64,000 nt of DNA from [Clostridium] hylemonae DSM 15053 (lineage in GTDB: Bacteria; Bacillota; Clostridia; Lachnospirales; Lachnospiraceae). The notes under the pieces are model-generated. The model worked only from the letters and a program-made list of their open reading frames with translations. It was not told the origin of the DNA and did not search any database. Positions 34,073 to 41,883 of the stretch are shown in pieces. The stretch covers positions 1,178,001 through 1,242,000 of the forward strand of contig NZ_CP036524.1 in assembly GCF_008281175.1 (NCBI RefSeq). The letters run 5' to 3'. Position 1 is the stretch's first letter. Each line of letters starts with the position of its first letter. The translations under genes were made by a program, and so were the position numbers.

Positions 34073-35312
34073 TATTGGTCTCAAGATATTAGCTTTCTTT
34101 GCGGCACTGCTATTGTGGCTCATAGTAGTTAATATCGATGATCCGGTAGTAGACAAAACATTTTCCAATATACCTGTCACCGTGACCAACGAGGAGGTAC
34201 TGACAGCGGATCCGAAAAATCCGCAGACCTTTCAGATCGTAGACGGCACGCAGACGGTGAATGTCACCGTAGTCGGCAAGAGAAAGCTTCTGAATGAGAT
34301 AAAGGCGGAGGACATCCTCGCCACCGCAGATATGAAGGAATTGACATTAAAGACCCAGATACCGATCGACGTTACCGTCAACGGATATGAGGGGCGGTAC
34401 AGCAGCGCGTATGCGACGCCGAGAAATCTGCAGGTGAAGCTGGAGAAAGAACAGGGCAAGAAATTCCCGATCACGCCGACAACGACCGGCACCGTAAGGG
34501 ATGGATATGTGCTCGGAGAGATTGCTTCAGACCCTGAGTCTGTATTTATAAGAGGACCGGAATCTGTGATCAGCAAGATCAGCAGGGTGACAGCGGAGGT
34601 TGATGTATCGGGCATGTCGTCCGACTCTGTGCTGAAGTCTCAGCTTACGCTGTACGATGAAGACAACAATGAGATCGACCAGTCGCTGCTGACGAACAAC
34701 CTCGGCAGCAAAGGGGTAGGGGTCAGCATACAACTGCTGCACACGAAGAAGGTCAGCCTGGAGTTTGACACATCCGGAATCTCTGCCGCGCCGGGATATG
34801 CCTTTTCAGAGATCACATACGAACCGCAGGAGATCCACGTATCCGGGAAGTCAGATGCGCTGGACAGTATAACGAGCATTCAGGTTCCCCGGTCAGCGCT
34901 GGAAATATCCGGTGTGAGCGAAAAGACAGAAAAGATAGTGGATATTACCCCGTATCTTCCGGATAATATCAGCCTTGCGGATGAAAATGCAGGCACGGTC
35001 GTCGTGTCCATCAGTGTGGAAAAGAATGGAACAAAATCATTTGAGCTGCCGCTTGGTTCCATCGCTGTGAACAATCTGGCAGAGAACTTGAAGCTGACAT
35101 ATGGAATGGCGGAAAATATTGAGATACAGGTACGGGGACCGAGAGAGATCCTGGATAAGCTCGAGGCAGGTGTTGACATCACGGCAAACATAGATCTTAA
35201 GAGCTGTAAAGAAGCAGGAACATATGAAGTTCCGGTCAATGTGCAATATCCGGCAAGCTGCTCGCTGGAGCAGAGTATCAAGGTGAAAGTTGTATTGGAG
35301 AGTAAAGAATAG
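34050..35312 (+). CDS. cdaR: YbbR-domain protein, CdaA regulator
   Basis: 420 residues with a short basic N terminus, one membrane helix (about 10-27: LKILAFFAALLLWLIVV) and four extracellular YbbR repeats (near 45-130, 135-215, 225-310 and 325-415). YbbR proteins bind the diadenylate cyclase through the membrane and adjust c-di-AMP output. The ATG lies inside the end of cdaA behind GGAAGG, so translation is coupled. Length and repeat number are normal for Firmicutes. Confidence 0.93.
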   Translation: MKRRLMNNIGLKILAFFAALLLWLIVVNIDDPVVDKTFSNIPVTVTNEEVLTADPKNPQTFQIVDGTQTVNVTVVGKRKLLNEIKAEDILATADMKELTLKTQIPIDVTVNGYEGRYSSAYATPRNLQVKLEKEQGKKFPITPTTTGTVRDGYVLGEIASDPESVFIRGPESVISKISRVTAEVDVSGMSSDSVLKSQLTLYDEDNNEIDQSLLTNNLGSKGVGVSIQLLHTKKVSLEFDTSGISAAPGYAFSEITYEPQEIHVSGKSDALDSITSIQVPRSALEISGVSEKTEKIVDITPYLPDNISLADENAGTVVVSISVEKNGTKSFELPLGSIAVNNLAENLKLTYGMAENIEIQVRGPREILDKLEAGVDITANIDLKSCKEAGTYEVPVNVQYPASCSLEQSIKVKVVLESKE

Positions 35313-35321
35313 GAGGACAGT

Positions 35322-35585
35322 ATGGTTAGCCAGAAGGTAAAGATCACGAACCCGACAGGACTGCATCTTAGACCGGCAGGTATATTCTGCAATGAGGCGC
35401 TTAAGTACGAGTGTAAAGTGACATTTCTGATAAGAAACACAACGGCAAACGCAAAGAGCATCCTGAGCATTCTCGGTGCGTGCGTCAAAGAAGGCGACGA
35501 GATAGAGCTGGTGTGTGAGGGTGAAGGTGAAGAAGAGGCGCTTAAGGCTATGACCGCCATCGTGGAGCATGGGCTTGAAGATTAA
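35322..35585 (+). CDS. HPr family phosphocarrier protein
   Basis: 87 residues. The HPr active site is intact: His15 and Arg17 in GLHLRPAG, and the regulatory serine is at position 46 (AKSILSILG). It could therefore take phosphate from enzyme I and be modified by HPr kinase, like true HPr, though the sequence around Ser46 is less canonical. It follows cdaR by nine bases and is last before a terminator; no ptsI lies nearby. Pairing an HPr gene with c-di-AMP synthesis is a suggestive arrangement, but co-transcription alone does not show a functional tie. Confidence 0.9.
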   Translation: MVSQKVKITNPTGLHLRPAGIFCNEALKYECKVTFLIRNTTANAKSILSILGACVKEGDEIELVCEGEGEEEALKAMTAIVEHGLED

Positions 35586-35663
35586 TGTCTGATCGTATAT
35601 TGACAGGCAGGCCGGCATGTCTTAATGGATATCGGAAGCATAATAAGTGACAATAAATATGAG

Positions 35664-35697
35664 AGACGGGTAAGCAGATTGCTTCCCGTCTTTTGTC
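35664..35697 (+). terminator. Terminator after the HPr gene
   Basis: AGACGGG-T-AAGCA pairs with TGCTT-CCCGTCT around GAT (35664-35691), followed by TTTGTCTATT. It separates housekeeping genes from the injection-system locus. The following ~150 bases to the LytTR gene are very AT-rich. Confidence 0.8.
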
Positions 35698-35728
35698 TAT
35701 TATCTAACAATTTAAAGAGTTTTCTTTA

Positions 35729-35755
35729 TTGTCAAATTATAGCAATATATGACAA
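35729..35755. promoter_or_regulatory. Inverted repeat TTGTCA-N15-TGACAA upstream of the CIS operon
   Basis: TTGTCA (35729-35734) and TGACAA (35750-35755) form a 6-bp inverted repeat, with a further CGACAA copy at about 35760-35765, in the AT-rich region ~100 bases before the LytTR gene. It may be an operator or promoter part; no convincing -10 could be paired with it. Confidence 0.35.
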
Positions 35756-35853
35756 TAATCGACAAAATGTGAATTTTTTATACACAAACAAGATTTCTGT
35801 AGTAATTTATATATAAAATAGTTTTTCTCAATGTAAGCGGATTAAAGGAGTGA

Positions 35854-36228
35854 ATGATCACGGAAGACAAGGAGTACATCTACATTCAAGACAGCGAGCA
35901 TATCTGGAGGAAAGTAATGTTGTCGGATATCTATTATATCGAGACGATAAAATCCACTCATTACTGCGAGATCGTCTACAAAAACGGGGTAGGCAAGATA
36001 CGCGCAGATATCACGCCGCTGCAGGAGGAGTTCGCTCCATATTTATTTCGGACGAAAGCGTCTACACTGGTGAATCTGGATCTCGTGCAGAAGGTAGACA
36101 CAAAGAACAGGATTCTTTATTTCAATGATACGATATATTGTACGTATGCGCAGCGTCTGTCACCTGAGGTGAAAAAACGCCTCAGGCTTTATAATTACAG
36201 GAGTTACAGGGGGAGAGAAGATGAGTGA
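35854..36228 (+). CDS. LytTR-domain transcriptional regulator heading the CIS operon
   Basis: A 124-residue protein that is almost only a LytTR DNA-binding domain (residues about 10-105: LSDIYYIETIKSTHYCEIVY, FRTKASTLVNLDLVQKVD, YAQRLSPEVKKRL). It has no receiver domain, so its activity is not set by direct phosphorylation. AAAGGAG precedes the ATG. It overlaps the next gene by eight bases, tying it to the injection-system operon, which it probably regulates, perhaps auto-regulating the AT-rich region upstream. Confidence 0.88.
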   Translation: MITEDKEYIYIQDSEHIWRKVMLSDIYYIETIKSTHYCEIVYKNGVGKIRADITPLQEEFAPYLFRTKASTLVNLDLVQKVDTKNRILYFNDTIYCTYAQRLSPEVKKRLRLYNYRSYRGREDE

Positions 36229-37990
36229 GCGGCCATATCCATTTGAAAAGAACCGGTACTATTATGGAAAGATGCTTACATCGGCTGATTTTCAGGCTGA
36301 GCAGCGGTACAATGAGTACAAGAGGATGTTTCTGAATCAGATGGTCCTGGGGAGAGGGGTTTTATGCGGCCTTGGAGTCAGGATGCTGGACGAGCGGACG
36401 CTCCTAATTGAGAGCGGGGCGGCAGTGGACGGAGCCGGAAGAGAGATCACAGTTCCCGGAGATACGGTAAAAAAGCTGTCTGCGTTTGAAGGATATGACA
36501 GTCTGGCAAAGCAAAAGGCAGCGCTGTATGTGAGATACAGGGAAGAGACTGCGCAGCCGGTCTGTGTTGTCAACAGAAAAGCAGAACAGGATGAGTATGA
36601 AGACAACAGAATACGGGAGAAATATGAATTTTTCCTTGCAGACTGTCAGGAGAGACAGCAGAGCGGACCGGATGAGGATTTTTTTGTGGAAGCGCTGCTC
36701 TCAGGAGGTCCTGATTATGCAGTAAGCCTCAGAATGCCTGCCGTTGTCAGCAGGGGAAGGAGAGTGAGGCTTTCTCTTCTCGTGGAGAAGCTCTCAGATG
36801 AAGAGAGCAGTCTGTCTCTGTCAGGAGTGCTGAAGCTTCCGGCCTTTTTGACAGCGGAAGGAGCACAGGAACTGCATATATGTGAAGAGGATATTGTGCT
36901 TGAGTGCGGAGCGTTCCGGACATATGATCACTGGCTGTATGCAAGTGAGGTGGAATTTGATTCCACAACGATACTATGGGATGTGGATGCGTCGGCGATC
37001 ACCGTCGACGGCAGCGAGGCAGAGTGTGAACCCGATCCGGAACTGCCGCTCAGACTGACGGACCGGACGCCTGAGGAGCTGATCAAGTGGAGGGTCGGAC
37101 AGAAGAGTCTGGAAGAAAAGAACCATGGGAATGAGGAGGAGGCTGTCCGGCTTGCGGAAATTTCCATCGCGGATGAGGCACACGATCATGTGCTCCGGGA
37201 GGTGAGGGAATTTGGAGTAAAAAGATACATACCGGTACCGGAGTCAGAAGAGATATGCAGAGAATACCTTTCCTATTATTCTGAACATGCAGAATATATC
37301 CGGGACATGCTCCCGGCGGCCGAAAAGAAAGAGGAAGAAATACCGGCCAGGGAGGCTGAAGCGCCTGTCATACGGGGAGGGACGCTGGAAATTCCGCTTG
37401 ATGTTAAGATGAAAAAGGGGAAGATCTGTTATTCGGAAGAGATCATACACGGACTCGGGCCTGGGAATGTATATGTGGACGTTGGTATCTGCAATGTGGA
37501 CGACGGGGCAGGGAGCAGAAATAAAAGTGATACCGTTGTCTACGGAGACACCGGACTGTTTGAGGGAAAAAACAGGCAGGGGATCTCTGCGCAGACAGCC
37601 GTTAAAGTGTTTGAGGCCAGAGGAAGCTTTCAGGTAGCCGCAAGGCTCACCGGAGAGCAGAATACTATCGTACTGCCCCTCAGGTGGACAGCGGTCAGAG
37701 TACCTGACGGGACGGATACAGACGGGGAGGACGGTAATATGCAGATCGTGCCGGAGACTCCGACCGTGAGACTGTCCCAGGGAGAGAAGCATTACTTTTC
37801 TGTCCGGTTCAAAAACATGCTGCCATGTACACTTAAGTATGAGCTGATGGAAGACGGAGGCGGTGAGATCGGACCGGACGGCATATACACTGCACCTGCG
37901 AAAGCCGGCATATATGAGATCAGGATATCTTGCGCGGATCACAGAAGCGTATGCACTTATGTGTATGCAGTTGTAGGAGGGAAGGAATGA
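36221..37990 (+). CDS. CIS-associated large protein with C-terminal Ig-like domain
   Basis: 589 residues, no signal peptide. The N-terminal ~110 residues carry a motif I recall from phage-tail-like gene clusters: F-x-KNRYYYGKMLTSADFQAEQ, then GRGVLCGLGV and a GREITVPGD turn. The middle (about 120-470) has no recognised fold. The last ~85 residues look like a bacterial Ig-like domain (RLSQGEKHYFSVRF, GGEIGPDGIYTAPAKAGIYEI). A structural or host-surface-contact part of the injector is possible. It is coupled by overlap to genes on both sides. The family link is from memory and moderate. Confidence 0.65.
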   Translation: MSERPYPFEKNRYYYGKMLTSADFQAEQRYNEYKRMFLNQMVLGRGVLCGLGVRMLDERTLLIESGAAVDGAGREITVPGDTVKKLSAFEGYDSLAKQKAALYVRYREETAQPVCVVNRKAEQDEYEDNRIREKYEFFLADCQERQQSGPDEDFFVEALLSGGPDYAVSLRMPAVVSRGRRVRLSLLVEKLSDEESSLSLSGVLKLPAFLTAEGAQELHICEEDIVLECGAFRTYDHWLYASEVEFDSTTILWDVDASAITVDGSEAECEPDPELPLRLTDRTPEELIKWRVGQKSLEEKNHGNEEEAVRLAEISIADEAHDHVLREVREFGVKRYIPVPESEEICREYLSYYSEHAEYIRDMLPAAEKKEEEIPAREAEAPVIRGGTLEIPLDVKMKKGKICYSEEIIHGLGPGNVYVDVGICNVDDGAGSRNKSDTVVYGDTGLFEGKNRQGISAQTAVKVFEARGSFQVAARLTGEQNTIVLPLRWTAVRVPDGTDTDGEDGNMQIVPETPTVRLSQGEKHYFSVRFKNMLPCTLKYELMEDGGGEIGPDGIYTAPAKAGIYEIRISCADHRSVCTYVYAVVGGKE

Positions 37991-38790
37991 GCCTTAGGAA
38001 AATAGCTGCTGTACGGGAAGGCAGGGTGAACGCAGTCAGTGTATGCACAGATTCGGCGGACGATGAATGGCATACACTGTGGGAAGTGAAAAAACACAGC
38101 TGCGCCAGGAAACTTATGGAGATGCAGGGAGCGGCCCCCTTTGGAGAATTTCGTATGGATGGGGAGCGGCTCAGTGTCATACTTGCATATGAAGAACCGA
38201 GACCCCTTGAACGGTTTTATCAGGGCAGTATATATACATGGGAGGAACGGCGCCGGGTCTACGATAATCTGACCGCGGCATGTGCGGATGCCGGTATGCC
38301 ATATCCTCTTCTGTATCTCCTGCTGAAGGACAGGTGTATAAATATACGCCGGGATGACACCATTTATTTTACCTATTACATACTGCTGGACGAGCTGAAA
38401 CCGGACCGGACGGAGCAGGACTGTGTAAGGCTGGCGGCAGGGATACTGGCGGAATTGATGGAACTGTACGGAAAAAAAGAAGAGCGGTCGTGTCTTGCGC
38501 TTATCCGTAAAAAACAGAAAAGAAATGCATACCACAGCTTTGCGGAGCTTGCACATGACTTGAAATTTATAGACGGAAGAAAACGCCTGAGCCTTATATG
38601 GGGAAGGATCCCTTATCCGGAGCAGAGTACAAAGGACAAACTGTTCCGGATACTGCTGACGGTAACAGTTCTGCTTGCGGCCGCAGCTGTATTACTGCTT
38701 CTTTCACAGCTCATATTCGGGGACATACCGCTGTTTCGTGCGTTTACTTCCGCTGTCAGAAGGATCGGCACCGAATCACTGCTTAAGTAA
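37987..38790 (+). CDS. Tail-anchored membrane protein of the CIS locus, unknown function
   Basis: 267 residues starting at an ATG that overlaps the previous stop (ATGA). The N-terminal ~215 residues are soluble and presumably cytoplasmic. They have a layout (ILAYEEPRPLERFYQGS, EERRRVYDNLTAACADAGMPYPLLYLLLKDRCINI) vaguely like the pseudokinase domain of EssB/YukC of type VII secretion, but with no catalytic kinase motifs. One hydrophobic helix follows at about 222-245, then a short tail. Its place between the Ig-tailed protein and the MORN protein suggests a membrane-bound part of the same apparatus. The fold comparison is speculative. Confidence 0.6.
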   Translation: MSLRKIAAVREGRVNAVSVCTDSADDEWHTLWEVKKHSCARKLMEMQGAAPFGEFRMDGERLSVILAYEEPRPLERFYQGSIYTWEERRRVYDNLTAACADAGMPYPLLYLLLKDRCINIRRDDTIYFTYYILLDELKPDRTEQDCVRLAAGILAELMELYGKKEERSCLALIRKKQKRNAYHSFAELAHDLKFIDGRKRLSLIWGRIPYPEQSTKDKLFRILLTVTVLLAAAAVLLLLSQLIFGDIPLFRAFTSAVRRIGTESLLK

Positions 38791-38802
38791 GGGGGGAGCA
38801 CT

Positions 38803-39822
38803 ACGAAAAAAGGAATAGATCTTACCCCGAGGGATGAGAAGGATTATTACCGTATTGGCTTGTGGCTTGTGAGTAAGAGGTTTGCGCTGTTAGTCACTGT
38901 CATCGTATGCGTGGCAAGTCTCTGGTGTGTGTTCCGGTCTTTTCCGGCAGCTTCGGCGGGAAAAGAACAGGGGATTCCAGTATTCCGGTACAATTCCCTT
39001 CCGCTTAAGTTTTACAGGGGAAAAGCCGAGGTGCTTGCTAGATCAGGATATACGGCATACATCGGACAGGTGAGCAAGGGGGCGGCCCAGGGGAAAGGGA
39101 CGCTGTATACGAAAGAAGGAAATGTCCGTTACAAAGGCGGATTTTCCGGAAATGAGTATCACGGAAAGGGAACGCTTTACCGGGAAAGCGGGACGAAAGA
39201 ATATGCCGGCGCGTTTCAATATGGTGTGAAACAGGGGAAAGGGAAGCTTTATAATACAGGGGAAGAGCTTGTGTACACCGGAAGTTTCCGCAATAATGCC
39301 ATCGTCTACGAACAACTGGCAGGGATCCCGACAGAAGAAGCGGCCCGTAAGTATACCGGAAAGCAGATCCTGTATGAGCTGGACGGCCGGATCTGTGCCG
39401 CAATGCCGGAGATACATGCCGTATACAGCGCCAGGAGCGGGGAGACATACGCAGACAGCCTCTGGATGACAACGGGAGTCTATGTATTGGCAGAACAATT
39501 TGTGACAGATGAGGGAAATCTGAAAACAGTAAAAGAACTGAAAACATATTTTGGCAGTTCAGAGTATGAAGGCACGACACCGCTGCAGTTTGAGGATGTT
39601 GCGGCCATGAGGCAGCTGTCTTCCTCCTCCGCGAAAAAGTACCAGACAGAAGTTTTCGTTGAGACAGAAGGAGAACTGTCGGATGCCAGAACAGTGACCG
39701 GTTACAGCCGCGACGCAGACGGTTATATCTATACATTTGAAAAAGAAGGATTTTGCTACACATTTTTTACATACGGGAAGAACGGCGGATTTGGGATGTA
39801 CCTCATAGAAAAAGAGGAATAG
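38803..39822 (+). CDS. MORN-repeat membrane protein with apparent ACG start
   Basis: About 340 residues. GGGGGGAG (38791-38798) lies four bases before ACG-AAA-AAA-GGA, and the frame from ACG codes for a natural N terminus (KKGIDLTPRDEKDYYRIG) leading into a membrane helix. A TTG at 38860 is the first standard start but has no ribosome site and begins at the helix itself. The outer part has about three MORN repeats (GKGTLYTKEGNVRYKGGF and similar, near residues 80-150) and a ~150-residue C-terminal region of unknown fold. MORN strips usually bind proteins or lipids. ACG is either a true rare start or a mutated ATG. Confidence 0.65.
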   Translation, partial: TKKGIDLTPRDEKDYYRIGLWLVSKRFALLVTVIVCVASLWCVFRSFPAASAGKEQGIPVFRYNSLPLKFYRGKAEVLARSGYTAYIGQVSKGAAQGKGTLYTKEGNVRYKGGFSGNEYHGKGTLYRESGTKEYAGAFQYGVKQGKGKLYNTGEELVYTGSFRNNAIVYEQLAGIPTEEAARKYTGKQILYELDGRICAAMPEIHAVYSARSGETYADSLWMTTGVYVLAEQFVTDEGNLKTVKELKTYFGSSEYEGTTPLQFEDVAAMRQLSSSSAKKYQTEVFVETEGELSDARTVTGYSRDADGYIYTFEKEGFCYTFFTYGKNGGFGMYLIEKEE

Positions 39823-39840
39823 TCAGATGGGGAGAGAAAA

Positions 39841-41880
39841 GTGGAAAAAAGACGGAAGAGATTTCTTTGTATTTTATGTTCTGTCTGCATATCAGCAGGA
39901 GTATTTGTCCAGACGCCCCGGACGGCCGAAGCCGGACAGAGAGTGCTGACGCTTGCCCAGGCGAAGAAGCTTGCATACTTAAACAGCGCGGATTATACAA
40001 AGGTAAAGAGCAAGATAAATCTGCAGAAGATCAAATATACGGAGGCGGTAAAGTCGATCGCGCTGAAGCAGAAGAATATGCTCACGTTCCGGTGGTCTCC
40101 GCTTCTTAAATTCAAGTTTCCGGAGCGGCCGGACATGGCTGAACTGTATGACTGGCTCTACAAGCCGATCCAGCTGCAGACCGCTCTGTCTGAGCTTATG
40201 CATGAACTGCAGGATGTAAAGTACGCCGTGGATGAGAAGGTCTCCAATTTATATGTGGCGGCCTATGCCGCGCAGGAGAAGATCACATTTACAGAGGCGA
40301 GACTGGACAGTGCGGACGGGACACTCAAACGTAACGAGTGGAAGGTCAAAACTGGGGAAGGGGCGCAGGCAGATGTAGACAAAGGAAAGACACAGATGAA
40401 GAAGCTCACAACAGATGTCAGTCTCCTGATGCGGCAGCATGAGACAGCAAAAAAGAAGCTTGGCAATGCGGTCGGACTGGATCTGTCGTGGGGGTATCGT
40501 TTTGAGAATCCATACGTAAAAGGGAAGATCGGACGCAGTATGCTGAAAGAACTGACAGAATATACGCTTTCCCGTGACCAGGGCTGTTATGAGGCCGGGT
40601 TAAATGCGCGCGCAGGACTTATCAGCATGGAATTGAACGAACGGATGCTCAAAGTGAAATATAAAAAGTATATGCCCTATATACAGAGTTATATCAACCA
40701 GGCCCGCCAGGGGCAGAAGATAGATAAGGATGCGTTCAAGGCATCCTATGACCAGTTCCTGCATGCTCTGGACAGCCGATGGCAGGGAAACTTTAAGATA
40801 TTGTTTATCAAGATATCGAAGGAATGGCTGAAAGGCGCGCTGGACGGGGTGCGGTATATTGAGGATGATCCTTACGTCATGTACACGCAGGTGCTGGAAT
40901 ATGCAGACTTTAAGCTGGAACAGGACAATAAGAAAAAAGAGGTGGAGGAGGCGGTATCGGATCGATTTGAAGCGCTCATCACTTCAAGAAACGCGCTGGA
41001 CGCCCTCCGGGAGACTGTGACAGATATGGAAGGAAAGCTTCAGAAGCAGCTGGCGCTGAACAGACAGGGTAAACTTTCCTTTGAAGAGTTGAACGCCCAG
41101 CAGGAAGAATACGAAGAATATGAGATAGAAATGCTCGATACACTTGCCGATTACAGCAGCCAGCTCTATTCCTTTGACCGGCTCACATGCGGGGGAATCA
41201 CAAAATATCTGGAAGAGGGAAGTCTGTCGGCCGATACGGTGGCAGGAGGCGAAAGTTATCTTGTACAGGAGGATGGAGAAGGCGCTTACTATACGCTGGA
41301 ATCGAGGATGGAGGACAATATCTTCCTCCTGCACGTGCGTATCCCGGAGGACTTCAAGGTAAAGGTCACGGACTATGAACTGTGGGTGGACGGGACACAG
41401 GTGGGGGACCGGACGAAGGCCGGAGATCCCTTGAAGCATCTTGCCCTTACACTGGACGATGTCCAAAGCGCGGCCGTACGCTTTTATAATAAAGACGCCT
41501 TTGTAGATGAATGCAAGATCGATCCGATGGTCTCCCAGGGGACACTGGATATAAAAGGAGAGTATAAGGCTGCAGAGAAAAAGGCGGAGAAAAAGGCGGC
41601 GGACTATTCCTATACGTTTCGTTCCTCCACCGGCATGGCGGAACTTAAGATAGAGCCGGCAGCGGGAGAAGGGATCGCCTACTACCAGGTGACCGACCGG
41701 GACGGTCAGGCTGTATTTGAAAAAAAGCTGGTTCCGGCAGGAGAGCCGTTCCGTTACCTGGAGGTTGCGGCAAAGGACCAGAAGAATCTCAGGATAACAT
41801 TCTATGATGCAGACAAAAAGAAACTTTATACGGGAGAGTTTCAGCCGGACACACTGCAGATCACAGTACAGGAGGAATAA
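39841..41880 (+). CDS. Exported TolC-like helical protein of the CIS locus
   Basis: 679 residues with a basic N terminus and signal peptide (cut probably near residue 31, after TAEA). Residues about 35-440 are long amphipathic helices with outer-membrane-efflux (TolC/OEP) character: LTLAQAKKLAYLNSADYTKVKSK, NLYVAAYAAQEKI, VKTGEGAQADVDKGKTQMKKL, LGNAVGLDLS, and a second helical half ending in NRQGKLSFEELNAQQEEYEEYEI. The last 230 residues include two beta-rich, immunoglobulin-like segments. The start is GTG at 39841 behind GGGGAGA. An OEP-like protein has no outer membrane to occupy in a Gram-positive cell; a periplasm-like channel or scaffold for the injector is an inference. Confidence 0.65.
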   Translation: MEKRRKRFLCILCSVCISAGVFVQTPRTAEAGQRVLTLAQAKKLAYLNSADYTKVKSKINLQKIKYTEAVKSIALKQKNMLTFRWSPLLKFKFPERPDMAELYDWLYKPIQLQTALSELMHELQDVKYAVDEKVSNLYVAAYAAQEKITFTEARLDSADGTLKRNEWKVKTGEGAQADVDKGKTQMKKLTTDVSLLMRQHETAKKKLGNAVGLDLSWGYRFENPYVKGKIGRSMLKELTEYTLSRDQGCYEAGLNARAGLISMELNERMLKVKYKKYMPYIQSYINQARQGQKIDKDAFKASYDQFLHALDSRWQGNFKILFIKISKEWLKGALDGVRYIEDDPYVMYTQVLEYADFKLEQDNKKKEVEEAVSDRFEALITSRNALDALRETVTDMEGKLQKQLALNRQGKLSFEELNAQQEEYEEYEIEMLDTLADYSSQLYSFDRLTCGGITKYLEEGSLSADTVAGGESYLVQEDGEGAYYTLESRMEDNIFLLHVRIPEDFKVKVTDYELWVDGTQVGDRTKAGDPLKHLALTLDDVQSAAVRFYNKDAFVDECKIDPMVSQGTLDIKGEYKAAEKKAEKKAADYSYTFRSSTGMAELKIEPAAGEGIAYYQVTDRDGQAVFEKKLVPAGEPFRYLEVAAKDQKNLRITFYDADKKKLYTGEFQPDTLQITVQEE

Positions 41881-41883
41881 GGG

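Noticed and set aside
35625-35816. Short AT-rich open frame of 63 codons between HPr and LytTR genes
   Set aside because: It runs through the terminator hairpin, has no ribosome site and reads as non-coding AT-rich DNA.
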